Assembly: GCA_002437495.1 (NCBI GenBank)
Contig: DJQA01000003.1
Location: forward strand, 311-64,310
From: Prevotellaceae bacterium UBA6398
Lineage (GTDB): Bacteria > Bacteroidota > Bacteroidia > Bacteroidales > Bacteroidaceae
Direction of reading: 5' to 3'
Length of the DNA stretch: 64,000 nt
Below the pieces are notes generated by a model that saw nothing but the letters and a program-made list of their open reading frames with translations, was not told the DNA's origin and ran no database searches. The translations under genes and the position numbers were made by a program. Below are positions 28,992 through 37,826 of the stretch, piece by piece. Numbering within the stretch: position 1 is the first letter of the stretch; each line of letters starts with the position of its first letter.

Positions 28992-29021
28992 AGATTAATT
29001 TATGAACTTACGTTTACGCCT

Positions 29022-31538
29022 TTACTTATTTTGGTTCTTGTCCAAAAGCACCTTGAACCAAAATCCTCCTATTACAGAGCGCGCACGGAAACTTACCCAC
29101 ACCGGTTTTTCCGTCTCATACCAGTCGGTCATAGGCACACGGCTTGTTGTTTCGCCATAGAACTTGTAAATGGGGCTTACAAACTTCTTGAACGTTTCAA
29201 CATCATCAGCCATACTTGCCGACCACATAATCCAGTCGCTCTTTGTGTATCCCTTGCGGCAGTCGAGCGGCAATCCATACACGTTCTGCTTTGTTAGGTA
29301 GTATTTAATCTCTTTCTCGATCACGTCGCTGAACATATTCAGTCCCCAAAGCTTGTCCCATACCAAGTTGTACTTCTGGCTCCATGTATCGGGGCGGTCA
29401 AACGCAAGGCGGTAATGGTCGCCATCGGCAGCATCCTTTTTCCACTGCACTGCCATTTTCTTTGCCACTGCCATATATTTTTCTGCCTCTTCGGTGCGTC
29501 CGTCAATCTTGCACATAATGCCATAAGCCGCAACACCCATTATGGCTTTCGCCGAAAGGTTGGCATTGTGCGCCCAGTGCCCGGCAAAATCATCGGTGCA
29601 AAGCTGGTTTACCGGATCCTGTCCGTTCTCCACAAGGTAATCGGCCCAAGTTTTCATCAAACTCCAATAAGGCTTCACATAATCCGTATTTCCCGCTATG
29701 CGGCACAATTCGGCAGCAAGCGTAAGCATGTTCCCATCTTCTTCAACAGGCATATCCGTTGGATAAGTCTGACCGTTGGCTTGCGGATATGTACCCATGT
29801 CGTGCTGCGGGAACGGTTTGTTCCATCTTCCACTCTTGGCATTTTCAAAAATGCTCGTCATCATTCCCTTTTGCAACTCAGGGTTGTATATCAGGAACAA
29901 GGGTGCCGATGGGTACGTAAGGTCAACGGTGTTAACACTGCCGTTGCTATTATTTTCCTTTGAGAAGAACATCAGTCTTCCTTCGTTGTCGGTGAAAAGT
30001 TTGTGGGCTGAAATCGTTTGACGGTAAGCTCCGCTGCAAATTTCAGCATACTCCTTACCGCCGGCTTTGAGCGCATCATCGTAAATCGTTTCATCGAGCT
30101 TGCGGCAACGCTGCATAATGTCGCTGTAATTGCTGCGGAGCTTGTCGAAAGCGTCAAAGATAGTAACCTTTCCGTTGTGAGCCCAATAACCTTTGTGAAG
30201 CTCGTAAAGATACATTATAGACCAAACGTCATCATAGCCAATGAGCGTAAAGTTGCTCTTTGAAGTCTTTTTGTCAACGCTCCCGAGGTTGTCAACAAAA
30301 GCGAGCGCAGGAGTTTCTATGCTTTTGAAAGCCTTTACTTCATCTTTTGAAGCCGGAAGATTTCCTGCCGCCGAGAAAGTTTTCTCTATCTCCTCCTCGG
30401 AGTTCAAACTCAGTTGCTGGCCTTGCGCCCCCTGCGTTAGGTAAAGATAGCCCCAATCCTGGCAAACCAGGTCGCCCACAGTAGCGCAATAAGCCTGCTT
30501 TATTGTTCCTGACTTAAGATATTTGCTGCCGCCGTTTGTCAGCGTGTTCGACACCGTGGGCTGCGATGTAGAGCTTACCGCAAGTTCGGGGGACGTTAAA
30601 AGAAGAAGCTGCACGTCATGTTTCTTCCTGTCAAGACCGGTAACCTTGTAGGATATATAGTTTATTGGCGTTGAAAGAAGGTCAAGATCGTCAATCAACT
30701 GAGGTGCTGTAAACACAAGATCCAACTTCACCGGCCCGCACTTGAAAGTATAGTAGCTTGAAGTTGCAAGCACATCGCTTGAAAGCTGTTCGGCGGTAAC
30801 ATCAAACGCTGCCAACTTTGCAGGAGTGTAATATACGCCGAAATCAACGAATGCTCCACCCATGGTATTGTGACAATGGGCCGCTATAACGTTGTCGCCC
30901 TCGTGCAGCTTGGCTGCCTGCTCCGGCGTAAGCTCTACAACCTGGTCGTCGAGCCATGTATTGCCGGTTGCCACGATTTTCTCGCCGTTAAGATAAAGTT
31001 CAAAAACATCATCATGCGAATACATTATTTTTACTTTGGCACCCTTCTCGATTTTTTCCACTTTGAAATGGCGGCGTATGTAAACATCAGTGCCTTCACC
31101 ACCCCACTTGGTTCTGTTGCATTCCGTGTTTCTGTCGCCGAATGCCCCACGGCCTTCCTTCCAATTGCCGTCATCGTATTTTTCACTTGTCCAATCGCCT
31201 TGCGGAGCCTGGTTTGTATATTTTGCGCTCCAGCCCGTTGCTTTTCCCATGTCTGCAAAGGGAATCATCTTGTCGGTCTGCTTACCCAGGAAACGGTAGT
31301 TCTTACCATCAACCCGCAAAACTCCCACTATAGATTTCTTTGCATCGCTCCAATGAACGGTAGAAGACTCATAAAGTTTATCGGCCGGAGACCAAATAGA
31401 GAAATAAGGGTCGCTCACGACAATTGGCGTTGACGGCATTCTAAGAGCCGAACGCCTTGAGGGCGTGAAATAATCGGGATTCTGCGCACCCGCCGCAAAG
31501 GCGCAAGCAAGTGCCATAATAGTAATAATTTTTCGCAT
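29022..31538 (-). CDS. Secreted glutaminase A-like protein (DUF4964/5127/4965/1793)
   Basis: A protein of 838 residues from the ATG at 31538; an upstream in-frame ATG at 31571 is less likely because the signal peptide MRKIITIMALACAFAAGAQ starts here. Segments match the multi-domain glutaminase A family: an N-terminal DUF4964-like part (RMPSTPIVVSDPYFSIWSPAD), a possible inserted galactose-binding-like domain (about 100-235), and the C-terminal helical domain with LYNPELQKGMMTSIFENA and DKLWGLNMFSDVI. The fungal founder hydrolyses glutamine; in gut Bacteroidales the substrate is unknown and could be a glycan. Located in the periplasm or outside. Confidence 0.85.
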   Translation of the reverse strand: MRKIITIMALACAFAAGAQNPDYFTPSRRSALRMPSTPIVVSDPYFSIWSPADKLYESSTVHWSDAKKSIVGVLRVDGKNYRFLGKQTDKMIPFADMGKATGWSAKYTNQAPQGDWTSEKYDDGNWKEGRGAFGDRNTECNRTKWGGEGTDVYIRRHFKVEKIEKGAKVKIMYSHDDVFELYLNGEKIVATGNTWLDDQVVELTPEQAAKLHEGDNVIAAHCHNTMGGAFVDFGVYYTPAKLAAFDVTAEQLSSDVLATSSYYTFKCGPVKLDLVFTAPQLIDDLDLLSTPINYISYKVTGLDRKKHDVQLLLLTSPELAVSSTSQPTVSNTLTNGGSKYLKSGTIKQAYCATVGDLVCQDWGYLYLTQGAQGQQLSLNSEEEIEKTFSAAGNLPASKDEVKAFKSIETPALAFVDNLGSVDKKTSKSNFTLIGYDDVWSIMYLYELHKGYWAHNGKVTIFDAFDKLRSNYSDIMQRCRKLDETIYDDALKAGGKEYAEICSGAYRQTISAHKLFTDNEGRLMFFSKENNSNGSVNTVDLTYPSAPLFLIYNPELQKGMMTSIFENAKSGRWNKPFPQHDMGTYPQANGQTYPTDMPVEEDGNMLTLAAELCRIAGNTDYVKPYWSLMKTWADYLVENGQDPVNQLCTDDFAGHWAHNANLSAKAIMGVAAYGIMCKIDGRTEEAEKYMAVAKKMAVQWKKDAADGDHYRLAFDRPDTWSQKYNLVWDKLWGLNMFSDVIEKEIKYYLTKQNVYGLPLDCRKGYTKSDWIMWSASMADDVETFKKFVSPIYKFYGETTSRVPMTDWYETEKPVWVSFRARSVIGGFWFKVLLDKNQNK

Positions 31539-31620
31539 AATGTATAATTTTATCTTTATGAATATTTCCAAAAGTTTGCCGTATGCTTTCGCCCGAAAGA
31601 CTGCAAAGCCTCACATACTA

Positions 31621-31653
31621 CAAATTTAACCATTTCCCGAGACAAACTTCAAA
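31621..31653 (-). promoter_or_regulatory. Promoter of the glutaminase-A-like gene
   Basis: On the minus strand TTTG (31650-31653) and TAAATTTG (31621-31628) are 21 bp apart, a full consensus. The transcript would start near 31615, 77 bp before the ATG. Confidence 0.65.
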
Positions 31654-31692
31654 ACTAAAAGGGAAAAATGCACTGTTTTTCCTTTTAATTCG

Positions 31693-31713
31693 TACATTTG
31701 CATGGTACATTTG
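31693..31713 (+). promoter_or_regulatory. Tandem -7 elements of the glycosyltransferase gene
   Basis: TACATTTG occurs at 31693-31700 and again at 31706-31713. Either would start transcription downstream of the far upstream ATG at 31583, which supports the gene start at 31796. Confidence 0.5.
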
Positions 31714-31795
31714 TTTGCCCGTAAAAAATGACGGGCATGCACTAATCTTAAACGGTCCGGAAAACCGGAAAAAAAGACATAAACCGAAACGTAAT

Positions 31796-32686
31796 ATGTT
31801 ATCAATCTTAATACCCGTATATAACTATGACTGCTCTGAACTTGTAAGGGCATTGCAACTTCAAGGAGAAAGACTAAGGCAAGCCCAAGGCGAAGAATAC
31901 GAAATCATAGTGGGCGATGATGCCTCGTCAAAGGGGCGCGGCATAGAGCATGTGCAAAAGGCGTGCGAACTTCCCCATTGCAAGTTTCTTAGTTCGGAAA
32001 AAAACATGGGGCGGGCGGCAAACCGCAACAACATGGCCCGCGAGGCGAAAGGGGAATATCTGCTATTCATCGATTGCGATGCACTTGTAACACGAGTAGA
32101 TTTCCTGGAAAAATATTATGAGGAAGCAAAGAATGGTGCAGATGTCGTATGCGGCGGCATAGAGGCCGTAGGCACGCAACCCTCGCCCGATGTTTCGCTA
32201 AGATATAGGTACGAGCAAAGCGCGGCGAGGATACGCTCTCTGGAATATCGCAAAGCAAACCCTTACAGCCATTTCTCCACATTCAACGTAATGGTGCATC
32301 GCGATGTTTTCATGCACTTCCGCTTTGATGAAACTTGCAAGGGCTACGGATACGAAGATACCATATTCGGGCTGCGCCTTAAACAAGGAGGATACCGCAT
32401 TACACACATTGACGCGCCGCTGGTGCACAACGGCCTTGACACAAACAGGGAGTTCGTGGAAAAAACCGAACAGTCAATGCGTAACCTCCACCGCTTTGGA
32501 AGAGACATTCAGAATTTCTCGCATGTAGGTGCTGTTGCGCTAAGGCTGAAGAGGCTCAACCTTGACGGGTTGATGATTACATGGCATCGTTTGTTCGGGC
32601 GGATAGAACGGGCAAACCTGCTAAGCAGCTGCCCCTCGCTTTTTGTTCTTAAACTATACAAATTGGGATACCTCTGCTCGCTATAA
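31796..32686 (+). CDS. Family 2 glycosyltransferase
   Basis: A protein of 296 residues. The frame is open from an ATG at 31583, but the GT2 domain starts MLSILIPVYNYDCSELVRAL at this ATG and the promoter boxes lie between the two. GT-A fold motifs are visible: the nucleotide-binding DDAS at about 40, the DxD-like DCDA in LLFIDCDALVTRVDF, and an ED pair in GYGYEDTIFGLRL. It would transfer a sugar from a nucleotide donor to a surface glycan; donor and acceptor are unknown. No membrane segment is obvious. It is a single gene, convergent with the phosphate transporter. Confidence 0.9.
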   Translation: MLSILIPVYNYDCSELVRALQLQGERLRQAQGEEYEIIVGDDASSKGRGIEHVQKACELPHCKFLSSEKNMGRAANRNNMAREAKGEYLLFIDCDALVTRVDFLEKYYEEAKNGADVVCGGIEAVGTQPSPDVSLRYRYEQSAARIRSLEYRKANPYSHFSTFNVMVHRDVFMHFRFDETCKGYGYEDTIFGLRLKQGGYRITHIDAPLVHNGLDTNREFVEKTEQSMRNLHRFGRDIQNFSHVGAVALRLKRLNLDGLMITWHRLFGRIERANLLSSCPSLFVLKLYKLGYLCSL

Positions 32687-32698
32687 CGTCTCACATAA

Positions 32699-32743
32699 AC
32701 AAACAACGAGGGCGACTGCTTGTAAGTCGCCCTCGTTGTTTGT
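32699..32743. terminator. Bidirectional terminator between convergent genes
   Basis: ACAAACAACGAGGGCGACT pairs perfectly with AGTCGCCCTCGTTGTTTGT over a 7-base loop, serving both the glycosyltransferase and the phosphate transporter. Confidence 0.92.
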
Positions 32744-32759
32744 TTTGCCTTAATGTAAA

Positions 32760-35030
32760 CTATACGGTCTTGGGCTGTGCCGTGTCCGAAGCAAGCCGGG
32801 CAAATTTACGCATATTATAAATCAGTCTGTCTATTTCGTGGAGAATCTGCTCCAACTCTTGAAGCAGGTGGAGCAACAGCGTTGTTGCAGTGATGTCGCA
32901 GTTCTGTGTCTGTATGTTGACCATCATCTTGTCTCTGAAATCAGATACATCCTGTTTCAACGCAGCGCATTCCTTTTGTATTTCCTCGCCGTCTGCCAGG
33001 TTCAACTCGGCAAAGTTTCCGGCCATTTCATTCATGAGAATTACTACCTTGCCGCGAAGGTACTTGAACATCTCGGCATCGTTCGGGTCTATTGGCAGGA
33101 AATTATTGTCAACATGCTCTAACGATGGGCGGCAAATACGCAATAGGCTGTAATAAAGTTGGAAAAGCGCATTGTGCAAAAGGTGGAAAGGCGTGCTTAA
33201 CTTCACGGCTACGGCAACATCTGCTCTTCTGAGACATATTATTTCTCTGCGACGCAAACTTTTCAGTACTAATTTGTATTTCTTCACGCTGTTAAGCGAC
33301 TTGCGCAACGCATGCAGCTTTTCATTGAAAAGTCCGTCTGTCGAGTCTATGAGCAACGTTGAAAAGCCATCGGTTATTTCCGCCACGTTTTTGCCTATAT
33401 GTTCTTGTAGCATCTTTACTATGGCTGCGGAGTCGGTTGAGGAAAGTATCTTGTAGAACAGTGCATCGCCCTTATCGGCTTTTTTGTGTTTTGCATATAC
33501 GATGTTGGAATGTATAAGCATAGCAACCGCCACTGTTATAAGAACAACCTGCGCCACAAACCCTCCGTAGTGCATAATCATGGCAATCGTGAAACATGAG
33601 ATAAATGCAACGGCGGCCGTCATGAACCACCCGCCTATAACCGTGAGCACACCTGTTATGCGGAACACGGCACTTTCTCTTCCCCACGCCCTGTCAGCGA
33701 ACGAAGAGCCCATTGCCACCATAAATGTTACATAGGTTGTTGACAACGGTAACTTGAGCGATGTGCCCAGGGCTATTAGCAAAGCGGAAACAACGAGATT
33801 AACAGATGCACGCAACAGGTCGTAAGCTGCCGAATTCTCGTTTACAGCCTGCACCGGACGCTGAAAACGGCTTTCCACAAATTTTTGCGCCTTTTCGGGA
33901 GTGATTCGCAATATTACATTACCCGCCGAACTTGCCATGCGCACAAGGCTTCTCGCCACCTTCGAAGAGCCGAACATTTCGTTGCCGGCATCCTGACGCG
34001 AAAGGTTGACTTCGGTTTCCGTTACACGTTTCGCTTTTTTAGATACTGCCAGCGTCAACGCCATTATAATTCCTGCGCCGACAAGAAACACAATCGGAGT
34101 TTTCGCCGATTCCAAAAGCGATGACATCATATACGTGTCGGGGTTTACCGCACCCGAACTTGTGAAATCAACATAGGAGGAATATCCTGCCAACGGAACG
34201 CCTATAAAATTCACAAGATCATTGCCGGCGAACGCCATGGCAAGCGCAAACGTGCCAAGCAATACTATAACCCGCAGCACATTGACTTTCATGAAGTACA
34301 ATATCTGCATTATAACGCTCAAAACAACGAAGCAAACAATCAATATAACCAATATATTGCTGTCTATGAAATTTTTTGCCTCGGGCGTCATGAATGTAAG
34401 GTTCTTCACTCCCTTGAACAACATGAAATACAATATGGACGTGATTGCAAGTCCGCCAAATATACCTATCTTGAACTTCATGCGTACTTTGTATTTGAAC
34501 GTGAAAATAATTCTCGTTATGTACATTATCAACGTTCCGAATACAAACGCAATTCCTACCGATATAAATATGGCTGTTATCATGCCCAACGCCTGACCGG
34601 AATTTATGTAGTCGCTGAAATTTGTTTCGGGCGCACCCCACGTCTTTATCATAGCCAGTGCGAACGATGCTCCCAAAAGCTCAAACACCATTGAAACAGT
34701 TGTTGACGTTGGCATACCGAACGAGTTGAACACATCAAGCAAAACAATGTCCGTCACCATTACGGCAATGAAGATAGTCATAACTTCATTGAAGGTGAAA
34801 AGGTCCGGTTTGAAAACTCCATGACGGGCTATGTCCATCATGCCGTTGCTCATTATTGCACCGCACAAAATTCCAAGAGCGGCAATAATCACGATAGTAC
34901 GAAACTTGGCGGCCTTGGAGCCTATCGCCGAGTTCATGAAATTAACTGCGTCATTGCTGACTCCCACCCATAGGTCTGAGGCGGCAAGCAGGAACAACAG
35001 CACTACCAATGCCAAGTAGATACTTTCCAT
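32760..35030 (-). CDS. PiT-family inorganic phosphate transporter with DUF47-like domain
   Basis: A protein of 756 residues. The N-terminal part (about 1-530) has ten or more membrane segments and the duplicated PiT signature, GVSNDAVNFMNSAIGSKAA near the start and LPLSTTYVTFMVAMGSSFADRAW in the second half. A soluble, helical C-terminal region (about 540-756) resembles the DUF47/PhoU-like proteins that often pair with PiT transporters; here the two are fused. It imports phosphate, driven by cations. It stands alone, with a -7 box at 35059-35066. Confidence 0.92.
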   Translation of the reverse strand: MESIYLALVVLLFLLAASDLWVGVSNDAVNFMNSAIGSKAAKFRTIVIIAALGILCGAIMSNGMMDIARHGVFKPDLFTFNEVMTIFIAVMVTDIVLLDVFNSFGMPTSTTVSMVFELLGASFALAMIKTWGAPETNFSDYINSGQALGMITAIFISVGIAFVFGTLIMYITRIIFTFKYKVRMKFKIGIFGGLAITSILYFMLFKGVKNLTFMTPEAKNFIDSNILVILIVCFVVLSVIMQILYFMKVNVLRVIVLLGTFALAMAFAGNDLVNFIGVPLAGYSSYVDFTSSGAVNPDTYMMSSLLESAKTPIVFLVGAGIIMALTLAVSKKAKRVTETEVNLSRQDAGNEMFGSSKVARSLVRMASSAGNVILRITPEKAQKFVESRFQRPVQAVNENSAAYDLLRASVNLVVSALLIALGTSLKLPLSTTYVTFMVAMGSSFADRAWGRESAVFRITGVLTVIGGWFMTAAVAFISCFTIAMIMHYGGFVAQVVLITVAVAMLIHSNIVYAKHKKADKGDALFYKILSSTDSAAIVKMLQEHIGKNVAEITDGFSTLLIDSTDGLFNEKLHALRKSLNSVKKYKLVLKSLRRREIICLRRADVAVAVKLSTPFHLLHNALFQLYYSLLRICRPSLEHVDNNFLPIDPNDAEMFKYLRGKVVILMNEMAGNFAELNLADGEEIQKECAALKQDVSDFRDKMMVNIQTQNCDITATTLLLHLLQELEQILHEIDRLIYNMRKFARLASDTAQPKTV

Positions 35031-35058
35031 AAATTTAATTCTGCGTTATAATTCGAAG

Positions 35059-35066
35059 CAAAATTA
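35059..35066 (-). promoter_or_regulatory. -7 element of the phosphate transporter gene
   Basis: CAAAATTA on the + strand reads TAATTTTG on the minus strand, 29 bp before the start codon. Confidence 0.5.
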
Positions 35067-35261
35067 TTCTTGTCATGTTAGCCTTTGGTTACGCCGATGT
35101 TAAGATGATGTTAAGCCGTTGTGCATTGAAACAATCTTGCCGGCACACTTTATTAAGTCTTTACATGATTTTCCTACAACCATCTAAAACTCAAATGGTT
35201 GGGTATATTATTTTTTCGTCCTCGGTTGTATGTTTTCCTGTAGTTTGAAATTGCAAAAAAA

Positions 35262-35324
35262 ATGTCTGATGTAGTTTTTATTACGTCCGATGTAGTTTTT
35301 TCTACATAGGACATAGTTTCTTTC
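35262..35324 (-). repeat. 21-bp tandem intergenic element, cluster G
   Basis: Three units start at 35262, 35283 and 35304 (cores ATGTCTGATGT, ACGTCCGATGT, ACATAGGACAT). On the minus strand the last core is followed by TTTTTTTTGCAATTTCAAAC, matching the right flank of cluster J. The remainder of the 35031-35513 gap shows nothing else. Confidence 0.8.
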
Positions 35325-35513
35325 TTTTTAGCGGTTCTGCATCCGCTCCCGCTTGGACTTCCAAACAAATTTAAGAAGCCATTGATTTGCGTCCCCCCCC
35401 AGTGCCGCAATCAAACCTTCGGGGTGAAGTGCTTTTCATAAGATTTTTGCAGGACATCGCACTATATTTTGCGAACGGAACAGCATGCTCCGCATATGCC
35501 ATGCCCTACGCAC

Positions 35514-35915
35514 CTACTTGCTGTAGTCCTCCTTGCGCAGCGTTATGCTCGCAAGTGGCTTATGGGACGTTGCCGACACATACACATATCGGAAATTTAT
35601 GCCCTCGTCCTTGGCGCGTTTCAACTCAACCGAGTTGGTTATCATGGAAAGCAGCTGCTTTCTGAACATGTTGATGTTGCCTTGCACGAGCTTTGCATCG
35701 TCTATCTCGCCACTTATGGTATAGTGGTACGTAAGACAGCGCATCGCCTTGGAGTATGTCATTGAGTCGAGCACCACTCCCTTAGAAATTTTCATCGGGC
35801 ACTGCTTTTCGGTGTATTCCTCTGCCTGTTGCCGGCATTGGTCATCAAACGAGGCCTGGCGACATGACAACACCGCGAAGAGCAGCAACGCCGTTACGTA
35901 GAACAATCGTTTCAT
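35514..35915 (-). CDS. Small predicted lipoprotein
   Basis: A protein of 133 residues with a lipoprotein signal (MKRLFYVTALLLFAVLSC). The mature part has about 115 residues, is mixed alpha/beta, and shows no known motif; cysteines at about 27, 39 and 60 are present. The start overlaps the stop of the upstream gene by 4 bp (ATGA), so it is the last gene of the YtxH/holin-like operon. Function unknown. Confidence 0.7.
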   Translation of the reverse strand: MKRLFYVTALLLFAVLSCRQASFDDQCRQQAEEYTEKQCPMKISKGVVLDSMTYSKAMRCLTYHYTISGEIDDAKLVQGNINMFRKQLLSMITNSVELKRAKDEGINFRYVYVSATSHKPLASITLRKEDYSK

Positions 35916-36160
35916 TTTCTGCGTATAAATTTTCTTACCTGCCTTATCACTTTCATTCCGAGCATCACGCCATCGTAAACGGCCAACGCTCTGTCGAAAT
36001 TGTTTACAAGTCCTCCGAAACGCCCTGTCGCCTTGGGAGGTTCAAACAGTCTTTGCGCAAGGGTCTTTATCTGCCGTCCGCTACCACGCACATCGGCAAG
36101 CGCTTCATCACGCCGGGCCAAAATGCCGCTGAGAGTATATTTTTTTACGTTATCTGTCAT
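35912..36160 (-). CDS. Small conserved-looking protein of unknown function
   Basis: A protein of 82 residues from the ATG at 36160, overlapping the upstream gene by 11 bp; GTG codons slightly upstream are alternatives. It is basic, with a central amphipathic region and a hydrophobic stretch (YDGVMLGMKVIRQVRKF). No family was recognised, but it is embedded by overlaps on both sides in a four-gene operon, which supports it being real. Confidence 0.65.
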   Translation of the reverse strand: MTDNVKKYTLSGILARRDEALADVRGSGRQIKTLAQRLFEPPKATGRFGGLVNNFDRALAVYDGVMLGMKVIRQVRKFIRRK

Positions 36161-36515
36161 CGCCACCACTTAAAAACAGGTTGCCCAGGAAATTCACAAG
36201 CGGTGCCGTTATCCATCTGCCACGGTTTGCATAAACCACAACCGCAATCACCATGAAAAACATTGCAACCGATGCATAGCCTATAGTCAGGCTTCCGGTG
36301 ATGTCGCCAACCAACGAAGCCATACAGAAAGCCAGCAGCATAAACGCCACCGCACCGACAAGGAACATAATCATGCCCAATATCAGTGCGGAAAGCAATA
36401 CCACAAGTTTCGAGACGAACTCCAGCCTAACATATTTCTTCTGAAGCTCAAAATACCGCTTTATCTCGGCAACAAGCTCCCCTATAGTCTTTACATTATG
36501 ATTGCCGGAAAACAT
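36150..36515 (-). CDS. Phage-holin-family-like membrane protein
   Basis: A protein of 121 residues. An N-terminal amphipathic helix (VAEIKRYFELQKKYVRLEFV) precedes two hydrophobic hairpin segments (about 35-60 and 75-95). This layout matches the chromosomal holin-like families (Phage_holin_3_6 type) that accompany YtxH genes in Bacteroidetes. Despite the name there is no sign of a prophage here. It probably acts in envelope stress or membrane organisation. Confidence 0.7.
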   Translation of the reverse strand: MFSGNHNVKTIGELVAEIKRYFELQKKYVRLEFVSKLVVLLSALILGMIMFLVGAVAFMLLAFCMASLVGDITGSLTIGYASVAMFFMVIAVVVYANRGRWITAPLVNFLGNLFLSGGDDR

Positions 36516-36546
36516 TCCCTACCACTTTCTTAATTTGCACAATCAA

Positions 36547-36753
36547 TCAATTGTCTGCCGTCTTCAACTCGTCTGCAATGTCGTCCACGAGGTCTTTCAT
36601 CTGCTTGCGGTCAAGGCGTATTCCTCTCCTCTGCAAAGCCTCGATTATTCTCTCACGTGTTTCCTCGCCTTTTTCCGGGGCGAAAAGAATACCACAAGCG
36701 GCCCCCACTGCGGCGCCACCCAGAAATGCTGCCAAAATGCTTAAACCTTTCAT
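36547..36753 (-). CDS. YtxH domain-containing protein
   Basis: A protein of 68 residues. The N-terminal glycine/alanine-rich membrane segment ends in the family's GILFAPEKGEETRERI motif, followed by a charged helix. YtxH proteins are small membrane-anchored, often stress-induced proteins of unknown mechanism. It is the first gene of the operon that continues with the holin-like protein (31 bp gap), the 82-residue protein and the lipoprotein. Confidence 0.8.
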   Translation of the reverse strand: MKGLSILAAFLGGAAVGAACGILFAPEKGEETRERIIEALQRRGIRLDRKQMKDLVDDIADELKTADN

Positions 36754-36907
36754 GACTTATGATTTTTTGTTTGTAACTCGTTTCAAAATTAGCCATTTTC
36801 CGCGAATATATCGCAATGGTTACACACTTTTATTTGACTTTTCCGCCACTTTCCCTCCTTTTTAATATTCTTTACTGCCAAAACGGCTGTATTCAAAATG
36901 AAAATCG

Positions 36908-36915
36908 TAACTTTG
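36908..36915 (+). promoter_or_regulatory. -7 element of the SPOR lipoprotein gene
   Basis: TAACTTTG, a perfect -7 box. A start near 36922 supports translation from 37004 rather than from an upstream in-frame start. Confidence 0.55.
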
Positions 36916-37003
36916 TAGCATCAAGTTGACACCGCAAGGTATTGACATAACCCTGATGGATAACGAAACAAAATTAAATTACAAATTCAAGCATCAAAAA
37001 GTC

Positions 37004-37486
37004 ATGAAAAAGTATGTTGCAATAGCTTGTGGCTTGTTTACAGCCATAGCATTCACTTCATGCAAATCGCAAGAATCCGCCTATAAAAAGGCGTATGAAA
37101 AAGCAAAACAGCAGCAAGCCGTGGAACAGCAGCAGCCACAGCAAACAACAGTGGCCGTTCAGCCCACACAGCCCGCCACAACCGTAACCACCCCCACACC
37201 TTCTCATTCCGAGGCAAACGTGAGGAGCGAAAGCGTGCAGTTGGTTGACGGCAGCGGCCTTAAAATATACAGTGTGGTATGTGGCAGCTTCTCGCTAAAG
37301 GCTAATGCGCAGGGGCTTCAGCAAAAGCTCAAAGATCAAGGCTATGACGCGCAGATAGCCCTAAACCCGCAACGCAAGTTCTATCGTGTTATAGCAACCA
37401 CTTTCGACGATCTAAACTCGGCCGTATCATCACGCAACAAGCTTCGTAACTCATATTCCGATGCTTGGCTGCTATACAACAAATAA
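37004..37486 (+). CDS. SPOR-domain lipoprotein
   Basis: A protein of 160 residues. The lipoprotein signal MKKYVAIACGLFTAIAFTSC starts at this ATG. A Q/K/T/P-rich linker follows (about 22-75), then a C-terminal SPOR domain (IYSVVCGSFSLKANAQGLQQ ... YRVIATTFDDLNSA). SPOR domains bind denuded peptidoglycan at division sites, so the protein probably sits at the septum, anchored in a membrane by its lipid. It lies upstream of tatA-tatC, in the same direction. Confidence 0.88.
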   Translation: MKKYVAIACGLFTAIAFTSCKSQESAYKKAYEKAKQQQAVEQQQPQQTTVAVQPTQPATTVTTPTPSHSEANVRSESVQLVDGSGLKIYSVVCGSFSLKANAQGLQQKLKDQGYDAQIALNPQRKFYRVIATTFDDLNSAVSSRNKLRNSYSDAWLLYNK

Positions 37487-37646
37487 TTCCTTATACAACA
37501 CACAACCATGCGCTTCACCCTTATAAGGTGGGGCGCATTGGTTATAATCCACACTTTATCATAAAGCAAGAGGGTAGCAGTAAGCAAAGACAAAAGCCTT
37601 TATTACGCTCAGAACCCGCAACACCCCATAACAACACCCAACAGCA

Positions 37647-37826
37647 ATGAATTTAGGAATGCCCGAAGTTATAATCATTGCCATCGTAGTGCTGCTTCTG
37701 TTCGGCGGCAAGAAACTGCCCGAGCTGATGCACGGCGTGGGCAAAGGCATACGTGATTTCAAAAAAGGAATGAACGGTATTGAAAACGAGATAAAGAAAG
37801 ATATAGACAATAACGACAAGAAATGA
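37647..37826 (+). CDS. tatA: Twin-arginine translocase subunit TatA
   Basis: A protein of 59 residues, [20 protein letters not shown] followed by [21 protein letters not shown]. One membrane helix, the FGxKKLPEL hinge and a charged amphipathic helix are the TatA/E signature. It forms the protein-conducting part of the Tat system. Its stop overlaps the tatC start by 4 bp (ATGA), so the two are coupled. Confidence 0.93.
   Translation: MNLGMPEVIIIAIVVLLLFGGKKLPELMHGVGKGIRDFKKGMNGIENEIKKDIDNNDKK

Noticed and set aside
28869..29297. A 142-residue + strand frame
   Set aside because: Most of it is antisense to the glutaminase-A-like gene and its terminator, with no family resemblance.
29022..31571. 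The glutaminase-A-like gene starting at 31571
   Set aside because: An 11-residue extension before a normal signal peptide is unlikely; the ATG at 31538 gives a proper signal sequence.
31583..31795. The upstream 71-codon extension of the glycosyltransferase frame
   Set aside because: It precedes two -7 boxes, is not homologous-looking, and the GT2 domain starts cleanly at the ATG at 31796.
36150..36515. A holin as evidence of a prophage
   Set aside because: No other phage gene is nearby and the family is also chromosomal, next to YtxH genes.
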